Origin: DAOUJI01 sp965237875
GTDB lineage: Bacteria; Chloroflexota; Dehalococcoidia; Lucifugimonadales; JAGWBF01
Direction of reading: 5' to 3'
DNA: 64,000 bases
Assembly (NCBI GenBank): GCA_965237875.1
Contig: CBDEGP010000001.1
Span: forward strand, 434,001-498,000
Shown here: positions 51,552 through 62,200 of the stretch, one piece after another
Layout of the letters: every line of letters begins with the position of its first letter
How positions within the stretch are numbered: the stretch's first letter is position 1
Made by a program: the position numbers and the translations under genes
The notes under the pieces: generated by a model
Database searches by the model: none
What the model was told of the DNA's origin: nothing
The model's input: the letters and a program-made list of their open reading frames with translations, nothing else

Positions 51552-51633
51552 CTTGACGGTAAAAAACTGTGGACGGCTATGTGAGTCGTGTGCAGAGTCG
51601 TGCAAACCGAGATTGGCGTGAGTGAGGAATTGC

Positions 51634-54600
51634 ATGTTGAACCGACTGTCTAACAGAGCAATATTGAAGGTGGTTGCCCTCGTCGGCGTTCTGCTGGCGA
51701 CTCTATTACTGGCCTCCACCTTGTCGGCGCAGGACGCGCCGATAGAGTACCCCGAGACCGGCATCGGCCCCGTGGAGACCTACGCCGCGACCGACGCGGA
51801 CGGGGATGCCATCGTTTGGGAGTTGAGCGGCGCTGATGCCGGAGACTTCAACATATCCGCGGGCGGCGAACTCAACTTCAAGGCTTCGCCAAACTTCGAG
51901 GCGCCAGTGGACTCGGATGAAGACAACGTCTACAACGTGACGGTGGAGGCCGCTGGCGGCACGCACGACGTGGTCGTGACGGTCACCAACGTGGACGAGC
52001 AGGGAACGGCGAGCTTGAACAAGCCTCAGCCGCAGGCCAGCAGGAGTCTGATGGCCAGCGTCAATGACCCGGATGGTGACGCTGACGACCAAGACTGGCA
52101 GTGGGCAAGGTCTATGGACGGCGCCACTGGCTTCACCGACATCACTGGAGCCACGTCGGCGACACGTTCGCCGGTTGCGGCGGACGTGGGCTACTACCTG
52201 CGTGCGTCGGTCACCTACACGGACATGTTCGGCGCGGGCAAGACGGCGTCGGTGGTGTCTGGGAACTTGGTGGAGGCCAGGACTGTGGCCAACGCGCGGC
52301 CCTCGTTCGGTGACTTGGACCAGGTGGACGATGTCACTGGGCAAGAGGCGACCATCGGAGTCCAGGTGACGCGGACAATAGATGAGAACGCGGATAAGGG
52401 GACGAGCATAGGGGATCCGGTGTCGGCCACTGACGCCGACAACGACGTGCTGCTCTACGCGTTGGAGGACGGCAATCGGGGCAATGACGGCGAGCACGTT
52501 AACGACGACGCCGCCACCGACACCGACGGCACCGCCACACCTTCGAGCATGGACGGCGACTCTACGAAGTTCTCTATAGACAGGATGTCGGGTCAATTGA
52601 AGGTCAATGGGACGTTGAACTTCGAGGTTGAGGAGTCGGTCGCCGACAGCAACACGTACACGGTCACGGTGATAGCCACGGACCCGTCGGGCGCAGGCGA
52701 GCCTGTGGACGTGACGATCACTGTCATGGATGTGAACGAGGCGCCGGTGTTTGACATGGCCTCTAAGGGTCTTACCACCCTGACGGTTACCGAAGTCACG
52801 ACCGCAGATGGGAGCGTGACTGACCTTGACGGAGACGCTGACACCACAGGCGATCAGGCCACCTACACGGCCACCGACCAAGAAAGTGGCGACACGGTCG
52901 CCTACAGTGTAGACGGCACCGACAAGAAGTACTTTACGATAGACCCCTCTAACGGTGAGTTGAGCTTCAGGGAAGACGACGCCGACACTTCGGAAGTTGA
53001 CGAGGGACACAGGCCGAACTACGAGGCGCAGAGTTCATACTCGATAACCATCGTGGCCACTTCTGGCGCTGGCGACCGTGCAATAAATGTCAAGCTAGAC
53101 GTGACAGTCAACGTGACGGATGCGGAGGACACTGGTTTGGTGAGTCTGTCGCAGAGGGAGCCGCAGATTGGCACCTCGGTGACTGCCAAGGCGAGTGACC
53201 CGGACGGCGGCATCACCGGAACGAGTTGGGTGTGGCACAGGTCTGACGCTGCCGTTGCTGATCCTGTGAAGGTTTGTGCAGACGCCACATTCAACGACAA
53301 CGACATCATTGAGGATGCGACGTCATCGACCTACACGCCGACATCCGATGACGCGGGCTACTGTCTGCGGGCAACGGCGATGTACAAGGACAACATTGCA
53401 CCAACTCTGGTAGGCGAGGCGGTGCCTAAGGTAACGGAAGCCAAAGTACAACGGAGTGCGGCCGACAACACTGCTCCGGTGTTCCCGGACCAGGACTCTG
53501 ACACGGACGGCGACCAGTCCGATGAGACGACCCGCGAGGTGTCTGAGAACACAAAGGCGAAAGTGGGATTTGGTGACCCGATAGAAGCAGAGGACAAAGA
53601 CGGAGACCTTCTGCTCCACACGCTTAACGGTCCGGACGCTGCGTCCTTCGGCATAGACAGAGATGACGGCCAGTTGATGACGAAGGCGGCGCTGGACTAC
53701 GAGACGAAGTCGAGTTACGCGGTGACGGTGATGGCCACCGACCCGTCGGGGGCCACTGACATGATAACCGTGACCATCATTGTCAAGGATGAGAACGACG
53801 ACGCGAAGATAACCGGAGATGCCAGCTTCGACTACGCCGAGGATGGCATGGCTCCCGTGGCCACCTTCTCGGCTACTGACCAGGACGGAGACGCCATCGT
53901 TTGGGAGTTGAGCGGCGCTGATGCTGGGGACTTCAACATATCCGCGGACGGCGAGTTCAGCTTCAAGGCTTCGCCGAACTTCGAGGCGCCAGCGGACGCG
54001 GATGAAGACAACGCCTACGAAGTGACGGTGCAGGCAACCGGCGGCTCGAAGAAGGTTACCGTTGAGGTGACCAACGAGGACGAGGACGGGAGCGCGAGCC
54101 TGAACAAGCCCCAACCACAAGTTGGTAGAGGCTTGACGGCGAGTGTTTCTGACCCAGACGGTACCACTGACAACCCGCAATGGCAGTGGGCAAGGTCTAT
54201 GGACGGCGCCACTGGCTTCACCGACATCACTGGAGCCACGTCGGCGACACGTTCGCCGGTTGCGGCGGACGTGGGCTACTACCTGCGTGCGTCGGTCACC
54301 TACACGGACATGTTCGGCGCGGGCAAGACGGCGTCGGTGGTGTCTGGGAACTTGGTGGAGGCCAGGACTGTGGCCAACGCGCGGCCCTCGTTCGGTGACT
54401 TGGACCAGGTGGACGATGTCACTGGGCAAGAGGCGACCATCGGAGTCCAGGTGACGCGGACAATAGATGAGAACGCGGATAAGGGGACGAACATAGGGGA
54501 TCCGGTGTCGGCCACTGACGCCGACAACGACGTGCTGCTCTACGCGTTGGAGGACGGCAATCGGGGCAATGACGGCGAGCACGTTAACGACGACGCCGCC

Positions 54601-56352
54601 ACCGACACCGACGGCACCGCCACACCTTCGAGCATGGACGGCGACTCTACGAAGTTCTCTATAGACAGGATGTCGGGTCAATTGAAGGTCAATGGGACGT
54701 TGAACTTCGAGGTTGAGGAGTCGGTCGCCGACAGCAACACGTACACGGTCACGGTGATAGCCACGGACCCGTCGGGCGCAGGCGAGCCTGTGGACGTGAC
54801 GATCACTGTCATGGATGTGAACGAGGCGCCGGTGTTTGACATGGCCTCTAAGGGTCTTACCACCCTGACGGTTACCGAAGTCACGACCGCAGATGGGAGC
54901 GTGACTGACCTTGACGGAGACGCTGACACCACAGGCGATCAGGCCACCTACACGGCCACCGACCAAGAAAGTGGCGACACGGTCGCCTACAGTGTAGACG
55001 GCACCGACAAGAAGTACTTTACGATAGACCCCTCTAACGGTGAGTTGAGCTTCAGGGAAGACGACGCCGACACTTCGGAAGTTGACGAGGGACACAGGCC
55101 GAACTACGAGGCGCAGAGTTCATACTCGATAACCATCGTGGCCACTTCTGGCGCTGGCGACCGTGCAATAAATGTCAAGCTAGACGTGACAGTCAACGTG
55201 ACGGATGCGGAGGACACTGGTTTGGTGAGTCTGTCGCAGAGGGAGCCGCAGATTGGCACCTCGGTGACTGCCAAGGCGAGTGACCCGGACGGCGGCATCA
55301 CCGGAACGAGTTGGGTGTGGCACAGGTCTGACGCTGCCGTTGCTGATCCTGTGAAGGTTTGTGCAGACGCCACATTCAACGACAACGACATCATTGAGGA
55401 TGCGACGTCATCGACCTACACGCCGACAGATGATGACGCGGGCTACTGTCTGCGGGCAACGGCGATGTACAAGGACAACATTGCACCAACTCTGGTAGGC
55501 GAGGCGGTGCCTAAGGTAACGGAAGCCAAAGTACAACGGAGTGCGGCCGACAACACTGCTCCGGTGTTCCCGGACCAGGACTCTGACACGGACGGCGACC
55601 AGTCCGATGAGACGACCCGCGAGGTGCCTGAGAACACAAAGGCGAAAGTGGGATTTGGTGACCCGATAGAAGCAGAGGACAAAGACGGAGACCTTCTGCT
55701 CCACACGCTTAACGGTCCGGACGCTGCGTCCTTCACGATAGACGACAAAGGCCAGTTGATGACGAAGGCGGCGCTGGACTACGAGACGAAGTCGAGTTAC
55801 ACGGTGACGGTGATGGCCACGGACCCGTCGGGCGCTACTGACAGCATCATGGTGACCATCAACGTCACCGACGAAGACGACGCCGCGGTAATTTCCGTGG
55901 CTGTCGCCAACACCGCCCCTGCGTTTGAAGGGGAGACGGCCGAGAGGAGCGTTGCGGAGGATGCGGCTGCGGGCGACGCCGTGGGTGCCCCGGTTATGGC
56001 CACTGACGCCGACGACGACGAGTTGACCTACACATTGGGCGGCGATGACGCGGCTTCGTTCGACATCGACGGCGCCACGGGCCAGATTTCGGTGGGAGCC
56101 GACACGGTGTTGGACTACGAGACAACGACCAGCTACACCGTAACGGTTATGGCCATGGACGACAGCGGCGCCTACGACATGGTCACGGTGACCATCGCGG
56201 TGACCGACGTGGACGAGGGGTATAACGCCGACATCAACGGAGACGGCTCGATCGACAGGGATGAAGCCCTGGCAGCCGTGGCCGACTACTTCGCCGACGA
56301 GATAACCAAGGCAGAGGTGCTGGCTGTCATTGCACAGTACTTTGCAGAATAG
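51634..56352 (+). CDS. Giant secreted surface protein with cadherin/Ig-like repeats and dockerin-like tail
   Basis: The product has 1572 residues. The signal peptide is residues 1-33 (VVALVGVLLATLLLASTLSA). Cadherin-like modules (VPENTKAKVGFGDPIEAEDK, then DYETKSSYTVTVMATDPSGA) alternate with Ig-like modules (WQWARSMDGATGFTDITGAT, then PVAADVGYYLRASVTYTD). Acidic DxDxD runs suggest calcium binding. Residues about 155-670 and 850-1365 are nearly identical. The C-terminus NADINGDGSIDRDEALAAVA, ending KAEVLAVIAQYFAE, is an EF-hand/dockerin-like cap, also found at 35643. No membrane anchor or sortase motif is present. The start ATG 51634 has GAGG 6 nt upstream; GTG 51622 is an alternative. It probably mediates adhesion or forms a surface coat. 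Confidence 0.9.
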   Translation: MLNRLSNRAILKVVALVGVLLATLLLASTLSAQDAPIEYPETGIGPVETYAATDADGDAIVWELSGADAGDFNISAGGELNFKASPNFEAPVDSDEDNVYNVTVEAAGGTHDVVVTVTNVDEQGTASLNKPQPQASRSLMASVNDPDGDADDQDWQWARSMDGATGFTDITGATSATRSPVAADVGYYLRASVTYTDMFGAGKTASVVSGNLVEARTVANARPSFGDLDQVDDVTGQEATIGVQVTRTIDENADKGTSIGDPVSATDADNDVLLYALEDGNRGNDGEHVNDDAATDTDGTATPSSMDGDSTKFSIDRMSGQLKVNGTLNFEVEESVADSNTYTVTVIATDPSGAGEPVDVTITVMDVNEAPVFDMASKGLTTLTVTEVTTADGSVTDLDGDADTTGDQATYTATDQESGDTVAYSVDGTDKKYFTIDPSNGELSFREDDADTSEVDEGHRPNYEAQSSYSITIVATSGAGDRAINVKLDVTVNVTDAEDTGLVSLSQREPQIGTSVTAKASDPDGGITGTSWVWHRSDAAVADPVKVCADATFNDNDIIEDATSSTYTPTSDDAGYCLRATAMYKDNIAPTLVGEAVPKVTEAKVQRSAADNTAPVFPDQDSDTDGDQSDETTREVSENTKAKVGFGDPIEAEDKDGDLLLHTLNGPDAASFGIDRDDGQLMTKAALDYETKSSYAVTVMATDPSGATDMITVTIIVKDENDDAKITGDASFDYAEDGMAPVATFSATDQDGDAIVWELSGADAGDFNISADGEFSFKASPNFEAPADADEDNAYEVTVQATGGSKKVTVEVTNEDEDGSASLNKPQPQVGRGLTASVSDPDGTTDNPQWQWARSMDGATGFTDITGATSATRSPVAADVGYYLRASVTYTDMFGAGKTASVVSGNLVEARTVANARPSFGDLDQVDDVTGQEATIGVQVTRTIDENADKGTNIGDPVSATDADNDVLLYALEDGNRGNDGEHVNDDAATDTDGTATPSSMDGDSTKFSIDRMSGQLKVNGTLNFEVEESVADSNTYTVTVIATDPSGAGEPVDVTITVMDVNEAPVFDMASKGLTTLTVTEVTTADGSVTDLDGDADTTGDQATYTATDQESGDTVAYSVDGTDKKYFTIDPSNGELSFREDDADTSEVDEGHRPNYEAQSSYSITIVATSGAGDRAINVKLDVTVNVTDAEDTGLVSLSQREPQIGTSVTAKASDPDGGITGTSWVWHRSDAAVADPVKVCADATFNDNDIIEDATSSTYTPTDDDAGYCLRATAMYKDNIAPTLVGEAVPKVTEAKVQRSAADNTAPVFPDQDSDTDGDQSDETTREVPENTKAKVGFGDPIEAEDKDGDLLLHTLNGPDAASFTIDDKGQLMTKAALDYETKSSYTVTVMATDPSGATDSIMVTINVTDEDDAAVISVAVANTAPAFEGETAERSVAEDAAAGDAVGAPVMATDADDDELTYTLGGDDAASFDIDGATGQISVGADTVLDYETTTSYTVTVMAMDDSGAYDMVTVTIAVTDVDEGYNADINGDGSIDRDEALAAVADYFADEITKAEVLAVIAQYFAE
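52098..55730 (+). repeat. Nearly identical 2085-bp-spaced internal duplication
   Basis: Segments about 52098-53645 and 54183-55730 match with only a handful of differences (for example near 52406/54491, 53341/55426 and 53542/55627). Outside them the repeats are similar but clearly diverged. The offset of 2085 bp equals 695 codons, so the frame is kept. The even match indicates recent tandem duplication or gene conversion. Confidence 0.92.
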
Positions 56353-56414
56353 TCCGAATGGGGTTAGGGATATAGAAAGCCCCGTATTAGGATGCGCGTA
56401 AAAAGGAGGAGGGC

Positions 56415-59018
56415 TTGTTGGTCAGAAATGCTTTAACGCTGTGGGTGGTTGTGGCGGTAGTGATGGCGGCTCTGGGGGCGGCGTTGCTGCTCCCAGGCGC
56501 CACGGGCGCCAGCGAGCACAGCGCCACCAGGTCCTTCTCCACGGATACATCAGCCCCGGGCGGCGAGGTGACGATCACCATCACCGCCGAATACACAGGT
56601 TTCGCAGCGTCAGTCGTGGAGACGCTGCCCGACGGGTTCAGCTATGTGGCAGACTCCGTTAGTCCAAGCGGCATTCCCGCGGCGATCAACGGCCAAGTTG
56701 TCGCTTTCACCCTGTTCGGGGACAAGAGCTTTACTTACACCGTCACCGCCTCCGATACGGCGGGCGGTTACACCTTCTCAGGCGTTGTGAGGGACTTCGA
56801 AAAAGATGAGCGGCCGGTCGGCGGCGCCGTCACGGTAACGGTTGAAGCCGCCGCTCCCGAACCTTCCCCGGAACCCTCGCCCGAACCGTCGCCGGAGCCT
56901 CCTGCAGAGGGGGCCAGCGCCAGCAGGGACCTGCCGGATGCGCCGGTGGCCGCGGGCGCTGAGTTTACGGTCTCCATCACCGCCTCCGGTTACGGCGGTG
57001 CGGGGCAGGTGGTGGAAACGCTGCCCGACGGGTTCGTCTATGTAAGCTCCAGCCTGTCTGAGAGCGCGGTTAAACAGGACGGCCAGACCGTCACGTTCAC
57101 CCTGCTGGGGGTCCAAAGCTTTACGTACACCGTCACCGCCTCGGGCGTGGGCGGCTCTCATTCGTTCTCCGGCACGTTGAGCGACGTTGACAAAATCATG
57201 TCCGACGTCGGCGGCGACGCCAGCGTAGACGTTGAGGTTGTCGAGGGGGCCAGGGCTCGCAGGTCCTTCTCCGTGACGTCAGTTGCGGGGGGCGGCGAGC
57301 TGGTCGTGTCCATCGCAGCCGCCGATTACGGCAGTCTTGGGCAGGTGGTGGAAACGCTGCCCGACGGGTTCAGCTACGTGGACGGCTCGGTCAGCTCAGA
57401 CGACGTTGGGGTGATGGTCGTGGGCCAGGCCGTCGCTTTCTCGCTGCTGGGCGCCGACGCCAGCTTTACGTACACCGTCACCGTCTCCAGGACGGCCGGC
57501 TCTCATTCCTTCTCAGGCACGTTGAGGGACGACAACAGAAACATGTACGCGGTCGGCGGCGCTTCCGCCATAACGGTAGAGGCCACCGCGGGTCCCAGGG
57601 CCAAGAGGTCCTTCTCTCCGGCGACAGTGCGCCCAGGCAGTGACCTGCGTGTGACCATCGCCGCCGCCGATTACGGCAGTCTTGGGCAGGTCATGGAGAC
57701 GCTGCCCGACGGGTTCGTCTATGTAAGCTCCAGCCTGTCTGAGAGCGCGGTTACACAGGACGGCCAGACCGTCACGTTCAGCCTCCTGGGGTCGGACATT
57801 ACATTTACGTATAACGTCACCGCTCCCAGCGACGAAGCCTCGTACACCTTCAGCGGCATGCTGGCGGACGAGGACAAGAATGACTACGCGGTCACGGGCA
57901 TATCCAGCATAACGGTCCAGACACGCCGCCCGTCAGTCGCAGCGCCGTCCGCAGCCGTGTCAACGGTGGCGCCCAGGTTCTTCGAGGGCGAAAGCGCCAA
58001 GCGGGAAGCGCCGGAGAACAGCGGCGAAGGGACCCCGGTGGGCGACCCGGTGAAGGCCGAGGACGTCGGCGGGCGCACGATCACCTACGCCGTGTCGGGA
58101 GACGCTGAGTTCACCGTGAACGCCTCGACCGGCCAGATATTGGTGGGAGCGGACGTGGCGCTCGACTTCGAGTCCCCCAGAAGGTCCTACACCTTTGGCG
58201 TAACAGCGACTTCCAGCGCGGGCATGCGGTCTATCAACGTAACAGTGGTCGTGACCAACGTGGACGAACCGGGCAGCGTCACGGTGTCCCCTGCGGGCGC
58301 CCCAGCCATTGGCGCAACCCTAACAGCAGCGCTGGCCGACGAGGACGGGACCAGCAACGTAAGCTGGCAGTGGCAGAGGTCCCCCGACGGAGCTTCGTGG
58401 TCCAACATCAGCGGCGCCACGTCGGACAGCTACACGACAACGGCCGCCGACGCCGGAAGACGCCTGCGCGCCACGGCGACCTACAGCGACTCGTTTGCGA
58501 CGGGTATCAGCGTGAGCGGAGCGGGCACGGCCGCCGTACCTGTGCCGCCGACGCCTACACCTCCGCCCACGCCTACACCTCCGCCCACGCCGACGCCTCC
58601 GCCGACGGCAACACCGCCGCCGCCCACGGCGACGCCTCCGCCGCCACCGACGGCTACACCGCCGCCGCCTGCAACGGCGACGCCTCAGCCGACGGCAACG
58701 GCTACACCGCCGCCGCCTCCAACGGCGACGACGCCTCCGCCCGCGCCTACGGCAACGTCTGTGCCGCCCGCGCCTACGGCAACGACTGCGCCGCCGCCTC
58801 CCACGGCGACTCCGACAGTGGCGCCCACGGCAACGTCTGTGCCGCCGCCGCCTCCTACGGCGACGACGCCTCCCACGATGGAGCCTACGCGCGCACCAGC
58901 GCCGGAAGAGGGCGAGGGGTTCCCGATATGGGCCATCGTGCTGATAGTCATCGTGGCTCTGGCAGCAGCCGGAGGAGCAGCCTTCTTCATCAGACAAAGG
59001 ATGCAACAGGAGCAGTAG
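56415..59018 (+). CDS. Membrane-anchored surface protein with four unusual beta repeats, cadherin/Ig modules and Pro/Thr stalk
   Basis: The product has 867 residues. The signal peptide is residues 1-32 (VVVAVVMAALGAALLLPGAT). Four roughly 105-residue repeats occupy about 35-500, each with RSF or RDL at the start, VVETLPDGFSYV in the middle and FTYTVTAS near the end. A Pro-Glu linker (PEPSPEPSPEPSPEPP) separates the first from the second. A cadherin-like module (about 525-620), an Ig-like module with WQWQRSPDGASW (about 622-710) and a roughly 120-residue Pro/Thr stalk come next. A membrane helix (IWAIVLIVIVALAAAGGAAF) and a short basic tail (IRQRMQQEQ) end the protein. It should be anchored in the membrane with the repeats outside. 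The start is TTG 56415 or 56418 after AAGGAGGAGGG. It begins 62 bp after the previous gene. Confidence 0.88.
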   Translation: MLVRNALTLWVVVAVVMAALGAALLLPGATGASEHSATRSFSTDTSAPGGEVTITITAEYTGFAASVVETLPDGFSYVADSVSPSGIPAAINGQVVAFTLFGDKSFTYTVTASDTAGGYTFSGVVRDFEKDERPVGGAVTVTVEAAAPEPSPEPSPEPSPEPPAEGASASRDLPDAPVAAGAEFTVSITASGYGGAGQVVETLPDGFVYVSSSLSESAVKQDGQTVTFTLLGVQSFTYTVTASGVGGSHSFSGTLSDVDKIMSDVGGDASVDVEVVEGARARRSFSVTSVAGGGELVVSIAAADYGSLGQVVETLPDGFSYVDGSVSSDDVGVMVVGQAVAFSLLGADASFTYTVTVSRTAGSHSFSGTLRDDNRNMYAVGGASAITVEATAGPRAKRSFSPATVRPGSDLRVTIAAADYGSLGQVMETLPDGFVYVSSSLSESAVTQDGQTVTFSLLGSDITFTYNVTAPSDEASYTFSGMLADEDKNDYAVTGISSITVQTRRPSVAAPSAAVSTVAPRFFEGESAKREAPENSGEGTPVGDPVKAEDVGGRTITYAVSGDAEFTVNASTGQILVGADVALDFESPRRSYTFGVTATSSAGMRSINVTVVVTNVDEPGSVTVSPAGAPAIGATLTAALADEDGTSNVSWQWQRSPDGASWSNISGATSDSYTTTAADAGRRLRATATYSDSFATGISVSGAGTAAVPVPPTPTPPPTPTPPPTPTPPPTATPPPPTATPPPPPTATPPPPATATPQPTATATPPPPPTATTPPPAPTATSVPPAPTATTAPPPPTATPTVAPTATSVPPPPPTATTPPTMEPTRAPAPEEGEGFPIWAIVLIVIVALAAAGGAAFFIRQRMQQEQ

Positions 59019-59050
59019 TCGCGCGGAGCTAGAAGCTTAAACGCAGCTTA

Positions 59051-59084
59051 GACCGGGGGCCTCCAAGGCCCCCGGTCCCTTTTT
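59051..59084 (+). terminator. Rho-independent terminator
   Basis: The stem GACCGGGGGCC (59051-59061) pairs with GGCCCCCGGTC (59067-59077) around a 5-nt loop, followed by CCTTTTT. It lies 32 bp after the stop of the anchored surface-protein gene and would end the two-gene transcript. Confidence 0.88.
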
Positions 59085-59102
59085 AGGCCCCTTGGACGAT
59101 GG

Positions 59103-59130
59103 GTAGGGGCGATCAGCCGGTCGCCCCTAC
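59103..59130. repeat. 28-bp palindrome, copy 3
   Basis: GTAGGGGCGATCAG followed by CCGGTCGCCCCTAC is the same element as at 50962 and 51255, with two changed bases in the left half, just after the terminator. Confidence 0.8.
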
Positions 59131-59252
59131 GAGCTCCGCCCCTCGTTTTGCGTCAAACCAGGACTGTGTCAAGTTGACAGAGGCGCTGCTGAGTGACGAA
59201 AATACATAGATTGTGGCACACCGAATATCGGCGAAATGAAATCAGGTGTTGG

Positions 59253-62200
59253 ATGTCTAACTCATCGTCATACGCAGTGATGGCAAAGGCAGTTTTGCTG
59301 GTCGGCGTCATGGTGGCGGTCTTACTGCTGTCGTCCCGCTTATATGACCCTGCCCACGCCAACGTAAACGGCGGGACGATAGTAGTCCCGGAGAACAGCG
59401 ACGCAACGGTGGTGGCCTACACCGCGGTAGACCCTGAGGGAGACACGGTAGTTTGGACGGTGGTAGGAACCGACGCCGCCGACTTCTCCATAGAGGACGG
59501 AGCCCTCACCTTTAATAGCACGCCCGACTACGAAAACCCAGTGGACGGCGAGCCGTACAACACGTATGAAGTAACGGTGGTAGCCACCGACGACGGGGGA
59601 GAGGAAACTAGGCGGGAACTAACTGTCGAAGTGAAGAACCTCGACGAGGAGGGAGTTGTAACCCTGCGGCCCCTGCGTCCGAAAGAAGGAACTAACCTGA
59701 CCGCTGACGTAAGCGACCCTGACCGCCTTCCTGGAAGCAACAGCACCATGTGGCAGTGGGCTAGGTCATCATCAAGGAGCGGGAACTTTATTAATATTAC
59801 GGAGAAGACCACGTTAGCAACCTACACCCCTGTCGCTGCTGACGTGGGCCTGTACCTGAGGGCTACAGCGTACTATGACGACGGCGAGGGCAAATACAAA
59901 AACGCATCTGTAATATCGGACGACACAGTCCTTGCGATGGACTATCTCAACGCAGCCCCTGTGTTCGAAGACGGTGAGGGCGAGCCCATAACGACCGCCA
60001 TCGAGAGAGAGATCCCCGAAAACACGTCAGCAGGCGATCCCGTGGGAGACCCTATTACTGCCAGAGACAATGATGCCAACGACGACCCGGAGACGTTGAC
60101 TTACACGTTGGACGGCGCTGATGAAGGCAAGTTCGCCATCGACACCAAGACGGGGCAGATAAAGGTGGGCACTGGCACGACGCTGGACTTTGAGACGCCG
60201 GGGTCCGACGCCAGCAGCAATGTGTACACGGTTACGGTTACGGCCACGGACCCATCGACACTTCTCAGCGACCCCGTGGTCACCATGAAAATCACTGTCA
60301 CCAACGTGGAAGAATCGCCGACGATAGATGCGCCGACGACAGACAATCTAGGAGAAGTGACAGATGGGCATACAGTAAGGAGCTACCCAGAGAACACACC
60401 AATCGCGACACCAGTGTCCATGTATACCGCAACCGATGATGAGGATGACAATGACTTTCCTCTAAAGCCTCTAAAGTGGTCCCTCTCGGGGTCCGACAGC
60501 AGCAAGTTCGCCATCGGCAACGGCGACAGCAACCGCGGTCATCTCACCTTCAAAGCATCTCCCGATTACGAGGTTCCGGCGTCCGCTGACCGGGACAACG
60601 TATATGAAGTAACAGTAACTATCACCGACAGCGCGGGCGACACCGATTCACGTAACGTAACTGTCAGAGTCACCAACGAAGACGAAGACGGAGAAGTGAC
60701 CTTGTTGTCATTGCAGCCAGAGGTTGGCATCGTTCTGACGACTACTCTGTCTGACCCCGACGAGGGGATAACTGGTGTCACATGGAGTTGGCATTCGGGT
60801 ACGTTGAATCTGTCTTGCGCACAACACACGTCCGAGGCCCTGTGGGCCCTCATTCCAAACGAAACTGCAGCCGCCTACGAGCCGGTTCCGGACGATGAGA
60901 ACAAGTGCTTGCGAGCGACGGCAAGCTACACTGACGCAGAAGGCTCAGAAAAGAGTGAGGATGCTATATCAGAGAATACGGTGCAGGCACACGACACCAC
61001 TATCGAGACCCCTGATTTCCAGGACTCTCAGGGTGACTCGATAACCAGCACAACTAGACAGGTGGCGGAGAATGCGAAGCCAGAGGACCTGGTGGGTCTC
61101 CCGGTCGCGGCCAACGACCCCGATAATGATAATTTGACCTACTCGCTGGACTCTGGGTCTGATGCGAAATCATTCGATATAGACAGGGCCACGGGCCAAA
61201 TTAAAGTGGGCGCCGGAGTCGAGTTAGACTTCGAGGACGATCGTAGCTACACCGTGACGGTCACCGCCGAAGACCCGTCCCTTGCTAAAGACACCATCAG
61301 AGTGAATATTACAGTCACCGACGTGGACGAAGTACCGGAGGTTAGCGGCGCCTCCACTGCAGATTACGCTGAGAAAGGCACTGGAGCGGTGGCGACCTAC
61401 ACCGCGAGGGACCCTGAGAAGGCCGGGAAGATTGAATGGACGTTGCTGGGAGACGATGCAACGCTTTTCTCCATCGAACGAGGAACGCTCAAATTTCAGA
61501 GTCCGCCTGACTACGAAAATCCGGCAGACACCGGCACTGACAACACCTATGCGGTAACGGTGAAGGCTATAGACGCAGGAGGACTTACGAGAGAGAAGCC
61601 GGTAACCATCACCGTCACAAACGTAGACGAGGATGGGACTATTACTCTTTTACCTTCGCAGCCCAAGGAAGAAGTCCAGTTGATCGCTACGCTGACCGAC
61701 CCTGACGGCACTGTAGTCGATCCTTCATGGCAGTGGGCGAGGGCGTCATCGAAGACCGGGACCTTCACCAGCATAGAGGGCACTGCGTCAACATGTGACA
61801 CGCGATTGCCAGAATGCTATAAGCCTGATAAAGATGACGTTGGCAAGTACCTGAGAGTGACGGCTAGGTACAACGACGGAGAGGGTAAATACAAGCGCAC
61901 TGTTGAGATATTGGACAACAAAGTCCTGGCCAAGGACTACGTTAACCGGAAACCTGTGTTCAAGGACGCAGAAGGCGAGGACATCACTGCCATAGAAAGA
62001 GAAGTAGCTGAGGACGCAACTGCCGGCGCTCGCGTAGGGGCCCCTGTCAAGGCCACTGACACCGACGCTAGAGGCAATCCCGAGTCATTGGGCTACACAC
62101 TGGGCGGGGCTGGTGCGGTTTCGTTCGACATAAACGTCAATACAGGGCAGATATCAGTGGGGTCCGGGACGACGCTGGACTTTGATTCGAACCCGAGTCT

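Larger units (their letters stand above)
50848..51633. repeat. Repeat-rich intergenic region
   Basis: These 785 bp contain no gene. They hold two perfect 28-bp palindromes, several degenerate copies of a GTTATATATAAGGCGCCC-type unit (50870-51345), a long imperfect inverted repeat (51066-51222), and a TCATTCCGGCGGGGGCCGGAA palindrome near 51383. The right end carries the promoter of the giant surface-protein gene. Confidence 0.7.

Noticed and set aside
53323..55095. 590-codon open frame on the minus strand inside the giant adhesin gene
   Set aside because: It is the antisense of the GC-rich, Asp-rich repeat coding sequence; it repeats with the same 2085-bp period and is full of Val/Arg/His runs without any domain.
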